Shown here: positions 1 to 10,700 of the stretch, piece after piece
How positions within the stretch are numbered: the first letter of the stretch is position 1
Layout: each line of letters starts with the position of its first letter
DNA from: Galaxea fascicularis
Lineage: Eukaryota > Cnidaria > Anthozoa > Scleractinia > Euphylliidae
DNA: 64,000 bases
Direction of reading: 5' to 3'
NCBI GenBank assembly: GCA_948470475.1
Contig: OX419341.1
Location: 18,434,406 to 18,498,405, forward strand
Program-made: the position numbers and the translations under genes
The notes under the pieces: model-generated
What the model saw: only the letters and a program-made list of their open reading frames with translations
What the model was told of the DNA's origin: nothing
The model's database searches: none

Positions 1-63
1 GGGTACCTATTTTTTTCTAGTGGGACACCACCAGCAGCGTTAACTCGCTGAAAACGCTTCATA

Positions 64-111
64 ATGGCCTCAGACACTGTGAAACAACAAAGAATACGAC
101 ATGAAAGCAAG
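64..111 (+). CDS. Possible orphan first coding exon
   Basis: ATG opens 16 codons (MASDTVKQQRIRHESK) and ends at a near-perfect donor, G|GTAAGTCAG, in phase 0. A T-rich AG acceptor at 9-20 lies just upstream, so the exon could run 21-111 with 5' UTR. No partner exon is seen before the VWA gene, which has its own signal-peptide start. Confidence 0.25.
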
Positions 112-447
112 GTAAGTCAGTTTTATTCACAGAACATTAGATTTTAGGTATTTAAAGCAAACCCGTAAAGTTCCCATACAAACCCTTGTAAATCGCATCT
201 TTGTAACACAACACCGCTCGAAGGCAAGAGTCACGTTCGCGTACGTTTCATTTACATAAATTATTTCCTCTCATCTCACGTTTGGGCCGCCTGTGGTCAA
301 CGTTTCTACATTTCAAAATACATGTAGTGTCAAACTCTTTGTTTACAGTCTTAACTGGTGCGATAAGCGCGCATAGCTTCGTGTACAATAAAAGTATTTG
401 CGGCTGCTTTCCCCATCTTAGGCGCCAGATTCTTTACTAGGCAAATT

Positions 448-819
448 CTAGCTTTTATCTTCAAGTGTTCTAATCGTCACATCCCCATTCGCCGACAAAA
501 CTAAGACTTTCACGCTTGCGGTGTTGTCCGGAAGGTCGTCGATATTGAGATGTGCCAGGAGATTCGAATCGGATAATTGTTCTCCACTCTGACAAGATTG
601 ATCGTTTTCCTTGCCAAGGAAGATGCAAAAACTACATTTTAAAATCCCTCTCTGGTACAAGGTTTGAAAACGTTCACAAAAGACCCTAGAGAGCCTTATT
701 TTGTCCTCAACGAACACTTGCAAATTCTGCAAAATTTGTCAACCGATTTGACGTTTTGTGGTTTCCTTCCAGTTTTCAGCGTCGACATGTTTCTTTGGAG
801 TTTCTGGATTCGAGTTCAT
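448..819 (-). pseudogene. Decayed minus-strand ORF, unrecognised
   Basis: An ATG at 819 (minus) reads MNSNPETPKKHVDAENWKET and then stops near 741. Another frame carries FCRICKC, and a third stays open from about 732 to 448 with CSFCIFLGKEN. The pieces read like one Cys-containing protein broken by frameshifts. I do not recognise the family. Confidence 0.3.
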
Positions 820-1299
820 AACATAACAACTTACGCTTAGACAAGCGCACGTGTCACAGAAAAGTTTTTTGACAGCCGCCTTGACCCAAAAGGTCATTTC
901 CGGTTCGTTCTGATTGGTTCATTTCACTTTGATAATTTGACAGACCAGTCAAGCGGAAAAGGGGGCAGAACTCAAGTCTTACAAAGACCATTGCAGGCTA
1001 TCCCTCCTCTTTCCCGCCCTAATCCCCGAGCTTTGACCGCGCGCCATTCAAGAGCAAGTCGACGCGACCATCGATATCTCTCGGAATACCCAAATGGTCC
1101 AAATGGAGAGCCTGTTTGCAGGCTATTTTGGGAGGAAATAGTCAGTTCCGCGCCTTTTATCTGTTTCACGTTTATTACGGGTAGCTCACCACTTTCAATG
1201 TGTCCTGCCATTTACAACATAATTGAATGGATACATCAGCGTATTACAATTAATCAGGCTATCGTACAACACTAATAAAAGGAACTAATAAAAAGGAGC

Positions 1300-1915
1300 A
1301 TTACAGTAATACCAAACAAGGTTTCTTCAAGGGTGAATCCTGCTCTCCGCAGTAAATACAATCATCGTCCTCCTAATCTCTACACGGAATAATTCTTTCT
1401 TTAATAGTTACAATTGTTCTGTTGACTAACTTAAATTGAAGCTCTTTTAGTTCAGGCTCCTTACAAATATTTTTCAATGATTTAAAGATCTTAGTCCAGC
1501 TGTCTTTGTTTAATGAAAGCTCTTTTGCTCCAACGTTTAGGGCCCTTTTGTTCTCCAATGTGAATTTTGGCTTTTAGCAAATTATAGAAGTCCCTTGACT
1601 TAGCCTTATTCATATTAATTTGGATCAATTCGTTCGGGGGAAACGTATTTTCATCACTAGTAAAGAATGGTTTGTTGATGGAGTCTGGGCATCTGCTTAG
1701 AGATGACAGGTGTCTCGGAATAGCACTAACGACTTGATAACGCTCGTTCGTTTTATTCTTGACTGACAACTCGTTAATAAAAATCGTACGCGCTCACCAA
1801 CCGTGAAGTAATCTATATTTATCCATGGTAAAAATTCACTACATATAAGTTGTGACATGTTTGTTATTGCAGGCTTCAATAACGCAGGGTATTCAGTTTG
1901 CAGATTATGCATCAT
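1300..1915 (-). pseudogene. LINE 3' remnant (C-terminal part of ORF2-like protein)
   Basis: On the minus strand the open segments read KSRDFYNLLKAK, WTKIFKSLKNICK, LKELQFKLVNRTIVT and finally CIYCGEQDS in shifting frames. This order (short helical block, W-x-x-I, FQ/FKLLNR-type motif, then a zinc-knuckle CxxC) is typical of the end of non-LTR retrotransposon polyproteins. Frameshifts and stops show it is dead. Confidence 0.5.
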
Positions 1916-2040
1916 TTCAAAGTTTTATTGTTACAGGTTCTAGATGTACCATGTACTGTTTTTGATATTCTTTGAAGTCATTCAGTAACTAAAAAGTTGA
2001 GTTCGAATAAATTATGTACCACTTAAGCAACAATATAACT

Positions 2041-2098
2041 TGAAACCCCCGCCCCCCCCTTAATGTTAAAAAAGTTGACATCTAGCCCCCCCCCCCGA
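2041..2098 (+). repeat. C-rich low-complexity tract
   Basis: Two runs of cytosines (CCCCCGCCCCCCCC and a run of about 13 C) separated by AT-rich sequence. Confidence 0.8.
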
Positions 2099-2524
2099 CC
2101 CTACACCATAACTTAACTTTAGCTCTCTCCCTTTGTTAGAATTTCATGAATTTCATCAAATTTCTCCCACTTCCCCGTGTCGCTTGCCCTCCAGCCTCAG
2201 GCAAATCAAGGTCAATAATTTCCCTAGATCTGAGCCAAAAATCACCACGAATGCGCGACTCCAACAAGCGAAACTGTCGCCGTGATTTTCCAATGCCGCT
2301 TCGAAGTCGCCATCGTCAGAGGATGTGGCCAAAGTGGTCGATCACAAGGCCGCTATCAAATTCAAATGAAGTTAGTGTAAAGGTTAAACTTGGCGTTTTG
2401 TGCATCCTGCTGAGGCAAAATGTAAGCACAATGTAAAAAGCGTTTGGAAAATAGAAGGTAGGGATGTGTAAAGGAGTAACTTTGTCGCTTCCCGCATAAG
2501 ACGACTGGATTTCGGCATCTAATT

Positions 2525-2960
2525 AATTTGAAGGAGCACCTAACCCCAAAGTATTTTTTTCGCTTAAATATATCATTGCACCTGTTCGAAACACATTGAG
2601 CCTTTTACGCCTTTTAAACCAAATCGTGACTATTTATAGGCTATAAAAGATACGAGTCATCTGTTCCACGACCGAGCTAGTAAGGGGCATGAAACTATTC
2701 TTTACATGGCGTCACAAACTGCGTTCATGCATTTTTACAAAGACTTTATGCAATACAAATCAGTTTGTAACGTCAAGTAAGGAACATACCCATGCCCGTT
2801 TCAAGATCGGTCGCGGGACAGATGATGGCCATATTCCGTAACGTTTACAGCCTATAAAAAGTCAATATTTGGTTGAAACAGGCGCAAAACGGCGCAATAT
2901 GTTTCGGACACGTGCAAAGATTTATTTAAAATATTTCGGGGTTAGGTGCACTTTCAATTC
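2525..2960. mobile_element. Long palindrome (foldback MITE-like element)
   Basis: The left half (GCACCTAACCCC, then CGAAACACATTG, TATTTATAGGCTATAAA, GTCATCTGTTCC) is repeated inverted in the right half, ending GGGGTTAGGTGC. Arms are roughly 200 bases with scattered mismatches and the central loop is about 30 bases. No clear target-site duplication. Confidence 0.75.
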
Positions 2961-2983
2961 ATAGTGGCTGTCAACAAAGAACG

Positions 2984-3575
2984 CCAATAGGCCATTTTAC
3001 AGTTGTTCGCTCAGTGACGTGGCCTATGAATGGCAGCGAGGTTGCCGGTGACCTTGTATTGATAGAGACCTCACTGTTTTTATCATGTAAATCATTTTGT
3101 TGTAATGCTAACTAGTCTGCATTTACATAAGAAAAGCAGAAAGGTTTCTATCAAAACAAGGGTTGTTTACCATTTACATAGGTAAACCGGTTGGCCGACG
3201 GTTTGTACAAATGGTAAGCAAAAACCCCCAATGAAAAATTCCGTTCAGGATTGGCGAGTACCATTTGCACTACCCCTACTAAATAACACGTGGCACGCAT
3301 CAAAATTGGAGTAGGACTTGGAACTAGTGAAAATCGCAAATGGTACACACATTTTCCATTCGGAAATTCCGGTTGGAAATTTTGGACTACCTTTCAAGAA
3401 ATCCCGTTCTTCCGTGGAAATTTCCGTTCGGGAAGAAAAAAATAGTCTTCCCATTTACATTCCATCCGAAATTTCCGGATTTTTTGGGTAAATGGTAAAC
3501 AACCAAGGTCACCCTCAGCCTCGCTTCCATTCATAGGCCAGGTACCTCTGCCACAACTGTAAAATGGTCTATTGG
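2984..3575. mobile_element. Inverted-repeat element with a second inverted repeat inside
   Basis: The outer arm starts CCAATAGGCCATTTTACAG and its inverted partner ends CTGTAAAATGGTCTATTGG; similarity runs about 75-85 bases inward (GGCCTATGAATGG, AGCGAGG, GGTGACCTTG). An inner pair, GGTTGTTTACCATTTAC at 3161 and its inverse ending at 3505, suggests a second element nested inside. Confidence 0.7.
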
Positions 3576-4650
3576 AAGGCTGGTGAATAGCTTTCGATTG
3601 AGTGGCTTCGACTTATAATTAATAATGGATGGCTTTGCACACCAGAAAATACTTTCAATAGTCACACGGTAAGGATATCAAATATCAAAAAGTCGAATAT
3701 AACAAGGCTTGCAGACACTAGTACTTGTGATTAAAAAATATGAAACGGAAAATGATATTTCGCCTTTGTTGTTTGAAGCGCCAGCAAACTGAAGCACTGA
3801 TGACCAATACAGCAAAGAAATACGAAGTGCACCGGATGATATTCATTCGCGTAGTCATAAAGTGTTAATTGGGATTTTAAGGAACGACAGCCGCGACGGC
3901 AACGAAAACTGACTTCAAAATTTTGCAACACGATTATTCCAATTTGTTGAGCGTGGAAAAAGCTGGCGAACTGTTCAGGGTGTAAATTACTATGAACGAT
4001 GTTAAGACGTCATTACTCGCTGTTTTGCGGAGGACTGCAATGAAATGTACTAAAATATATTTTTAAAAAAACACGTGCTGAGCCATTGTTTTTGCACATT
4101 ACTCCCTTCAACGAAAACATTCAAAAGGCAAAAGGGCGCTTCCAAGGGAAGTCAGATTTTTTTACCTCTGTCACTCTGAGTTATATGACCTCATATCCAA
4201 CTATTCTTTCAGATCTGAAGTCTCAAGGGGGTTACAACTCATATCAGTAGCCGAAAGATAGAACAAATAAATAAATTAGGCATGTATGACCAATCATAGA
4301 GAGGTAACGGGGGTATTGGGAATTATTACAGCGATGAAGGCGAGACTGAATTGGAAACCGATGAGAGTAGTAAGAAAAAAAACAAAACACTGAAGCAGCT
4401 TAGTTACATATTATGTCTTTGGGATTTAGGGACGAGTTCATTGTCGCAAGATTTGAGGCTTCAGCGTCACCGGTCTCGCGTATGTGTAGTAGCGATATAT
4501 CAACTTGAACAAGCTGGCAAGTTTTTAAGAGATTCTTCGCTTTGACGGAGATTTCCAGCAATTACCGATTAGTATCTTCGATTAACAACGCCATCCTCGC
4601 TCAGTTCTGTTTCAAAGTGCATAAATATTAGATCAATGTTGATTTCAATG

Positions 4651-4846
4651 GGGACCTTTAGATTTGAGTACGAGTACGAATCTTCAAATCCTGTTCGCGT
4701 GCTTTAGGTGATCACTAGTGACATCATTCTTTTCTAAAATCTCCTAATCCGCTGGTAAGCAACAAGGAAGAGTGAGGGTTCAGGGGAAGTGACTGGTTTG
4801 AAATTAGAAATTCGCACTCGTACTCGTACTCAAATCTAAAGGTCCC
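4651..4846. mobile_element. 196-bp MITE with ~28-bp terminal inverted repeats
   Basis: Left end GGGACCTTTAGATTTGAG then TACGAGTACGA; the right end is the inverse, ACTCGTACTCAAATC then TAAAGGTCCC. No coding capacity. The target-site duplication is unclear. Confidence 0.8.
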
Positions 4847-4860
4847 TAATATATCCGCAG

Positions 4861-5245
4861 TCACGAACACAAATCCGTCACCTTCAACCGATGAATTCCC
4901 TTCAGTTCCTAAAGAAGCTTACTGCAGTCTCCGTCGCAGAATCTATACTGACTTCAGCGTACAAGGGATACCACGCAAAAACAGAAATGTAAGGTACGAA
5001 ACAAACAAAAGTAATAGAAATAGAAATGTAGCTAAGGCTCTAACGCAACAAACACTGGCCGAGATCAGTCCTACCTGGACCCAAATTACAGACGGCGGAC
5101 AGATGAAAAATATGTTGCTAACTCGAGAGCAACATCGCGCAGGCTCGACATACCAAAAAGGCACGCTATCGATTAGGTATATAAACTGGTTAAACGTGGC
5201 TGAATATGCTCCGGCTAAAACTGGGCAATATCTGGTGTTAGTATA
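4861..5245 (+). other. Unassigned open frame without ATG start
   Basis: About 128 codons open in one frame (AVTNTNPSPSTDEFP ... CSLRRRIYTDFSVQG ... ISPTWTQITDGG). Composition is protein-like, but I recognise no domain and no splice sites clearly bound it. It abuts the recombinase-like fragment, so it may be a transposon relic. Confidence 0.2.
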
Positions 5246-5702
5246 ATACTAAAACAGTGGATAGCGTTGAAGGCGCGCTCTCATTGGCTAGTCAAACTCC
5301 GAATATCCTTTGCTATTTACCTCCGAGCAATGTGAATTTCGAAAAAATGGCGTCCCGGTTTGCATCCGTGACAAGCAAAGAAATCATCCAAATTGACGAC
5401 GAAGTAGTCCCTGAAAACACACCGAAAGCGAATAAATTTTGTTTGGCCTTGTTTAAAGGTAATGGTTTATGTTTTTAACCTGGAGTTTATCAATAAAAAC
5501 CAACGAGAAAGGTATTGTTTAAAAATGCAAATTAATCTTGCGTAACCTCACTTGTTCACTTGAAAACCAAAGTTGAATGACATTTTTTTATCTCTTACCC
5601 CGATCCGAACCGCGCGGGAAAATATTGCAATCGTTGCTGGAATATGTGAATTAAAATCAATTTTTTTTGTGGTGTATATTATCTCACTGTTTTAGTATAT
5701 AC
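5245..5702 (+). mobile_element. Recombinase-like N-terminal fragment between inverted repeats
   Basis: The ATG at 5347 starts MASRFASVTSKEIIQIDDE then VPENTPKANKF, which resembles the start of Crypton-derived tyrosine-recombinase-like (DUF3504-type) proteins abundant in cnidarians. It stops after about 43 codons. Flanking ACTAAAACAGTG (about 5250) and its inverse CACTGTTTTAGT (about 5690) bound a short non-autonomous element. Confidence 0.4.
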
Positions 5703-7018
5703 TAAAACAACCATTCACCTCACTGTCGGTGACTATTCAGCCCCAAATGCGTGAAACAGTAGCCTCCAATTGGCTTTAAAAATATGCTTTGATGTTTCTC
5801 GGATAAGAGGGTTTGAACACAGACAGTTACCACATAGTGGTTCTACTCAAGCACGTTTTTGTTCGACACATGCATGTGCATGTAATTGCCATATATGGTC
5901 AGTGCACGGGGAACCCTAACCCTAACAGCTTTTCGCTCTTTAAAACTGTTCGCTTCTCGGAACAGATAATGTCAGCGGACAAATATCCGAGCATATTTTT
6001 AAAGCCAAATGGAGAATATTATTTGTATACCCATAAAGCATTCCACATTTTACCGTTTTGAATTTTATTCCTGAGTAAAAGACCATAACTGGAATTCAAA
6101 GTTAGTCGATTTTCATCAACGTTCTTTTATCGTCTAAGGTGAAAAAGTCAATGCCAAAAGGCTAAAGAAACATTGGATACTAAGAATCGAGATGAATTAG
6201 CTGAGTTACGTGAAAATAGAACTTTCAAGGAAGCCTTTTTATTAAGTCACGCATTGTTGCTTTTCATGTGGTGAAAGAAGGCCATTTTCAATAAGGTCTT
6301 AATTTACTCTTTTCTTTTTTTATGCCCAAGTAAGGAGATCCAAGGCGACAACCTTTAACAATAACAAATACATTTTCGGCAAAATATTATTTCTCAGCTC
6401 TCTGTGAATTATCTTCAAAACTGCAATGTCCAAATTCTAAACAGTCAATTTTACCTTGTTGATTACTAATTACACAGGTGAACAGCTCAACAAACTAATT
6501 AAAAATTCGTGAAAAAATTACTACCGAGAGTTACATTTATATTAGAGGTTTATTTTCCTTTAACTTTAATATGGCGAAATGTTGACCACATCAATGTAAT
6601 TTGACTTTTTGGGAATACCTTTTGCGGAAAACAGAAGGAATGCACTGACTTAGGAAAGCATGAAAAAAAGAGACTTTCACGATTTCACGTTGAAGGTGAA
6701 AATGTAACAAGATAACTAACCCTTCAAAAGGGAAATCGAAAATGCAATATTGAGCACCCACATCTGACTCTTATTCCACATTGAAACGCCAAAAACTGGC
6801 AATGGCACATTTGATCATCGCTTTGAAGCTGTGAAATAGGCTGTGTTTAACAGCTGCGTGTTTCTTGCCTTGCGTCAACAGTGATACAGATGTGCAAACA
6901 TGGATTCTGAATGCATTACCAATTAATTATCTACCTGTGGTGATTACCAATATAGCGAGGGGAACGCTTTACTCTCTCCACGCGCTGAGAACAGAACTCC
7001 TTTTTTGGCGGAAAAGAA
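5703..7018. other. Upstream region of the large gene, nothing assigned
   Basis: AT-rich DNA without a supported gene, inverted repeat or RNA. The promoter and 5' UTR of the large gene should lie near 6,900-7,018, but I see no convincing TATA box or initiator. Confidence 0.4.
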
Positions 7019-7700
7019 ATGAGTCCTCTGATCTTAGCAGCTTTTGCAGCGCTCTTGAACAGCGCAACCGTAAAAGCGACCCTTCTTGACAATGAGTTGA
7101 AAATCCTCGAAGATTTTAAGGCAAAATACAACAATAGTCAGTCAGATCTGTTGTTTTTTATGGACGTATCAGGCAGTGTCAGCAACTATGGCTTCCAGTC
7201 GGAGAAAATCTTTGTGCAGAGTCTACTTAACCAGTTCAGCCTTGCTCCTTATTCCACACGAGTGGCAGTCCTAACTTTCGGTGCGAATGTCAAGACCGAC
7301 ATAAACTACATTGACATCGACCCGACGTCGGAAACGCATCAGAAGTGCGAGTTTAATAATTCGTTCAGGTACGACGTCGTCCATCGACGTGGCCGGGCAA
7401 CAAACATGAAGGACACTTTCTCCACCGCCGCAACCCTGCTGCAGACCGCCATCAACAACGGCCATAAGAGGCTAAACGTTCACACCGTGTCTATCATGAT
7501 CACCGACGGAGTATGGTACCCTGAGGATCCCACTGCGAACGCGAACATCCTTAAAAATAACTATGGGAGTGACCTGTTCATGGTCGGAGTGGATTGGTAT
7601 AGAAAGTCTCAGTTAGACGCGCTAGCGACTAGCAGCGATCATGTTCTCGAATTTTCGACGTTCTCTAAGTTTCGAGAATTGGCGGTGTTCATCAGAGGAG
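7019..7700 (+). CDS. Exon 1: signal peptide and VWA domain
   Basis: First coding exon, 227 codons plus one base. The ATG at 7019 opens a hydrophobic signal peptide ending near Ala20. The VWA domain has a complete metal-ion site: D49-x-S51-x-S53, T128 and D163 (in ITDG), so divalent-cation ligand binding is plausible. The donor GTAAGA follows at 7701. I chose this ATG because it directly precedes the signal peptide; an upstream non-coding exon cannot be excluded. Confidence 0.92.
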
Positions 7701-10700
7701 GTAAGAAAAAAAAGTAAGAACCTGTAATAAATATTTAAAAAATGTACTAAAAGGCTTCATAACCAGTTTGAACAAGGTTAATGTTTCCAGTAATAAAATT
7801 CTCGTGCCATGCTGAAAATAACCCAAACCAAACAAGAGAAAAAGGAGGTGAAATCTTCTATGTGGAAACAAATATAAATGGAGATAAATTTCTAACTTGA
7901 AACTATGAAAAGAATTGCACGATACTGAAGGAATTGTTGGATCAATAAGTACACAGAGAACGGATGTAAATGGTAGTGATAGTTTTGTGACGCCAAAGTT
8001 GTTTCTTTGAAGCAGAATTAGCAATTGCTACTTCACTCTACTACAAAGGTATGTAAATATGCAATGTTGGTCATCTTCCGTTCACAAATAAAGTTCGCAC
8101 ATCTCTTCGCCTGCCATTTACTACTTTTTAATCTACAGATGCTCATGACAACATTTTTATGGAAGTACCCACAAGTTATTGTGCTAAGTGCGATACAAAC
8201 GCTTACTGCTCCTGCGGTACGGTCAGCGCGTTATACCAGTGTGTCTGCAATCCAGGATATACTGGTGCTGGAATTGAAGGGCAGTGCCAACGTAAGTTTA
8301 AGATATTGACAGAGAACTCTTTAAAGTAACGACGTAACATAACTGAAGGAGAAACATCAGTCAATATTTCATATTCTACGGTTGTGATTTGTAATAGTTC
8401 ATAGTTCTATCTATGAAGCACCAACCCAAACCGGGAACTACGTCTTTTACTCTAAGCGATCAGTGTGTGGGTTCTTTAACGTCCCACAAAGTTATCACGC
8501 ATGAACAAGGATTGTGAGACGGGACCTACGGTTTACCCTCCTTATCCGAGAGGATACAAGAGTAGACGCAATGCTTGAAAAATATCAATACAAATAGACT
8601 CTCGAACCAAGAGCATCTATCCTTCTCCGCCTTTCCCTTTCTCTGAGGAATAAAAGAATAATAAGTGGGTTAGGAGAAGTAATCTGTCTTTTTTTTGGAA
8701 TACCACGTCCACGGAAGAAAGGTAAACGTAACGTGTTTTTTGTGTGTAATTGAACGATCTCATTACCCATTAACTGGCTGAATTAATGCCTGACCGACTA
8801 AGAGACTGATTGGTTAAATGATTGCCCTTATTAACTAACTAACTAACTAACTAACTAACCGTAACTGACTGACTGAATGTATCTGTTGTTGTTTCCATGT
8901 ACTCCCTCCAACGCATCACCCCAGCTTATTTAGAACCTAAGTGCTTTTACTGACAAACGGACTGACTCAGCTACTAGCTCAATGACTGACTGTCTAACTG
9001 ACTAACTGACCTGTTAAGTGACTTACAGACTAGCAAACTGAGTAACTTACAAACTGGGTGGGTCATTCAAGACTTGCTGGTTTCGTTTTTTATGAAATTT
9101 AATTTTAGCTTGCATGCGGGGCACATACAAACGATATGCAAGTCCAGAGGAGTGCACAGAATGCCCAGCCAATTCCAACACAGCACAAAATGGCAGCAAA
9201 ACGGTTCGTGACTGTACATGCAACACTGGCTATGAAGGAAATCCAGAAAAGGACATTCCGTGCACAGGTGCTTGTGTGTAGCTTTACCTTATATAGCTTT
9301 AGCTGTGTCTGTTGTCGTGAATCAATACATCGATTTTAAGTTAATGACTGGATGTCTTAGACGACATCGATATTCTTTTAACGTTCACCAATTACTCTCT
9401 TTATTAGATTGGGACATTGCCACGTAGTCAAAGTAAAATTACTAAGCGATAAAACAATCATAAAATGACTTAAGGCGTCAGGCAACAGGTAAATCGTAAA
9501 TTTGAGTTTGTTACAGTTAGGTTTGTTAGAATTTGACGAAGGTAATTTTCCCTGACTTCTGGCCAAAAACAAAGTTTGCCCAATCTAAATTCACCTGAAA
9601 TGCCAAATGCGTTTTAGCTAAAATTAGAAAGTTATTTTTGCAACGTCAGTGTGAAATACTTATTCATGCTTTTCTTTCGTCGAGTTTGGATTATCGTAAC
9701 GTCCTTTTGTCTGGCCTACAGCAATCACAAATTATAGACTGCAACATGTACAAAATTTAGCTGCCCGCCTGCTAACAGCCACCAGCAGATATGAACACGT
9801 TACTCCTGTACTAAGAAGCTTACATTGGCTGCCTGTGTCCGCCCGTATTGACTTTGATACTTTTTCTTGTTTTTAAAAGACGCGTTTTATGGCTCACAGA
9901 AAACTCTACTGGATAATTTTACCCGAAACTTTTATTTTTGAAGTGCAATAATGAATGCTGCTTGCATGCGTGCAAAACATCAGGATAGGTCATTCAGCAA
10001 AATTTCGAGCGAAAGACAAATATGTTTTCCGCAGATTTTATTTCCAGTTCGCGCGATTTTTCGCTGTATTTAACTTCCGGTTTTCTTCATTTTAATTTAT
10101 TCAGCTGACGCGTGCATCTTAGTTATGACGTGTGTAGACTGCGCACGCGTGCTCCCAGAAACCCTTTCCAGCCTCCCTAATCAAACACTGTTTTTTCAGT
10201 TTGTACCAAGGACGCAGTTACGTCTTATATCCTCTAAAATTCCATTGTGCTAAGCCTCCACATGGGATTAGCAACTGTGCCTTTTTTATTATTCTCGGTT
10301 AAAACCATTTTATTAAAAACTGAACTCCTGATATTAGATTTCCAGCATTTTCATTGGCTAGCCGGACACAGGTTATTAGCTGATATACCGAGTGCGACAA
10401 ACATGGTCAATGAACGCGTCAGCAAATAAAGAAAGCTATTAGCAAAATCATGTCGCAGCGGAATTAACAAGTAGAAATTGCAACACTGGAACCAAAATAC
10501 AGACGAAATTGAGTGTTTCCGAACGACAAAAGACCAGATCTGTGCTACTTTTTTTTTTCCAAACAATTTCCTTGCAGCTCTGAGAAAAGTTCACAGCAGC
10601 TGATTCACTACAGGAAATCCTTCGAAGGAGCGGTGTTCTTTTGAACCTAAAAATCAACACAGTAAAAGTGGTCTTTTACCTGCACTCAATGATATAATGC

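Noticed and set aside
5911..5927. Telomere-like CCCTAACCCTAAC
   Set aside because: Only about two units; chance occurrence, not an interstitial telomere tract.
8400..8570. Possible dispersed-repeat segment in intron 2 (GTTCTTTAACGTCCCAC region)
   Set aside because: It looks familiar as repeat-like sequence, but no second copy, terminal repeat or open frame in this window supports a call.
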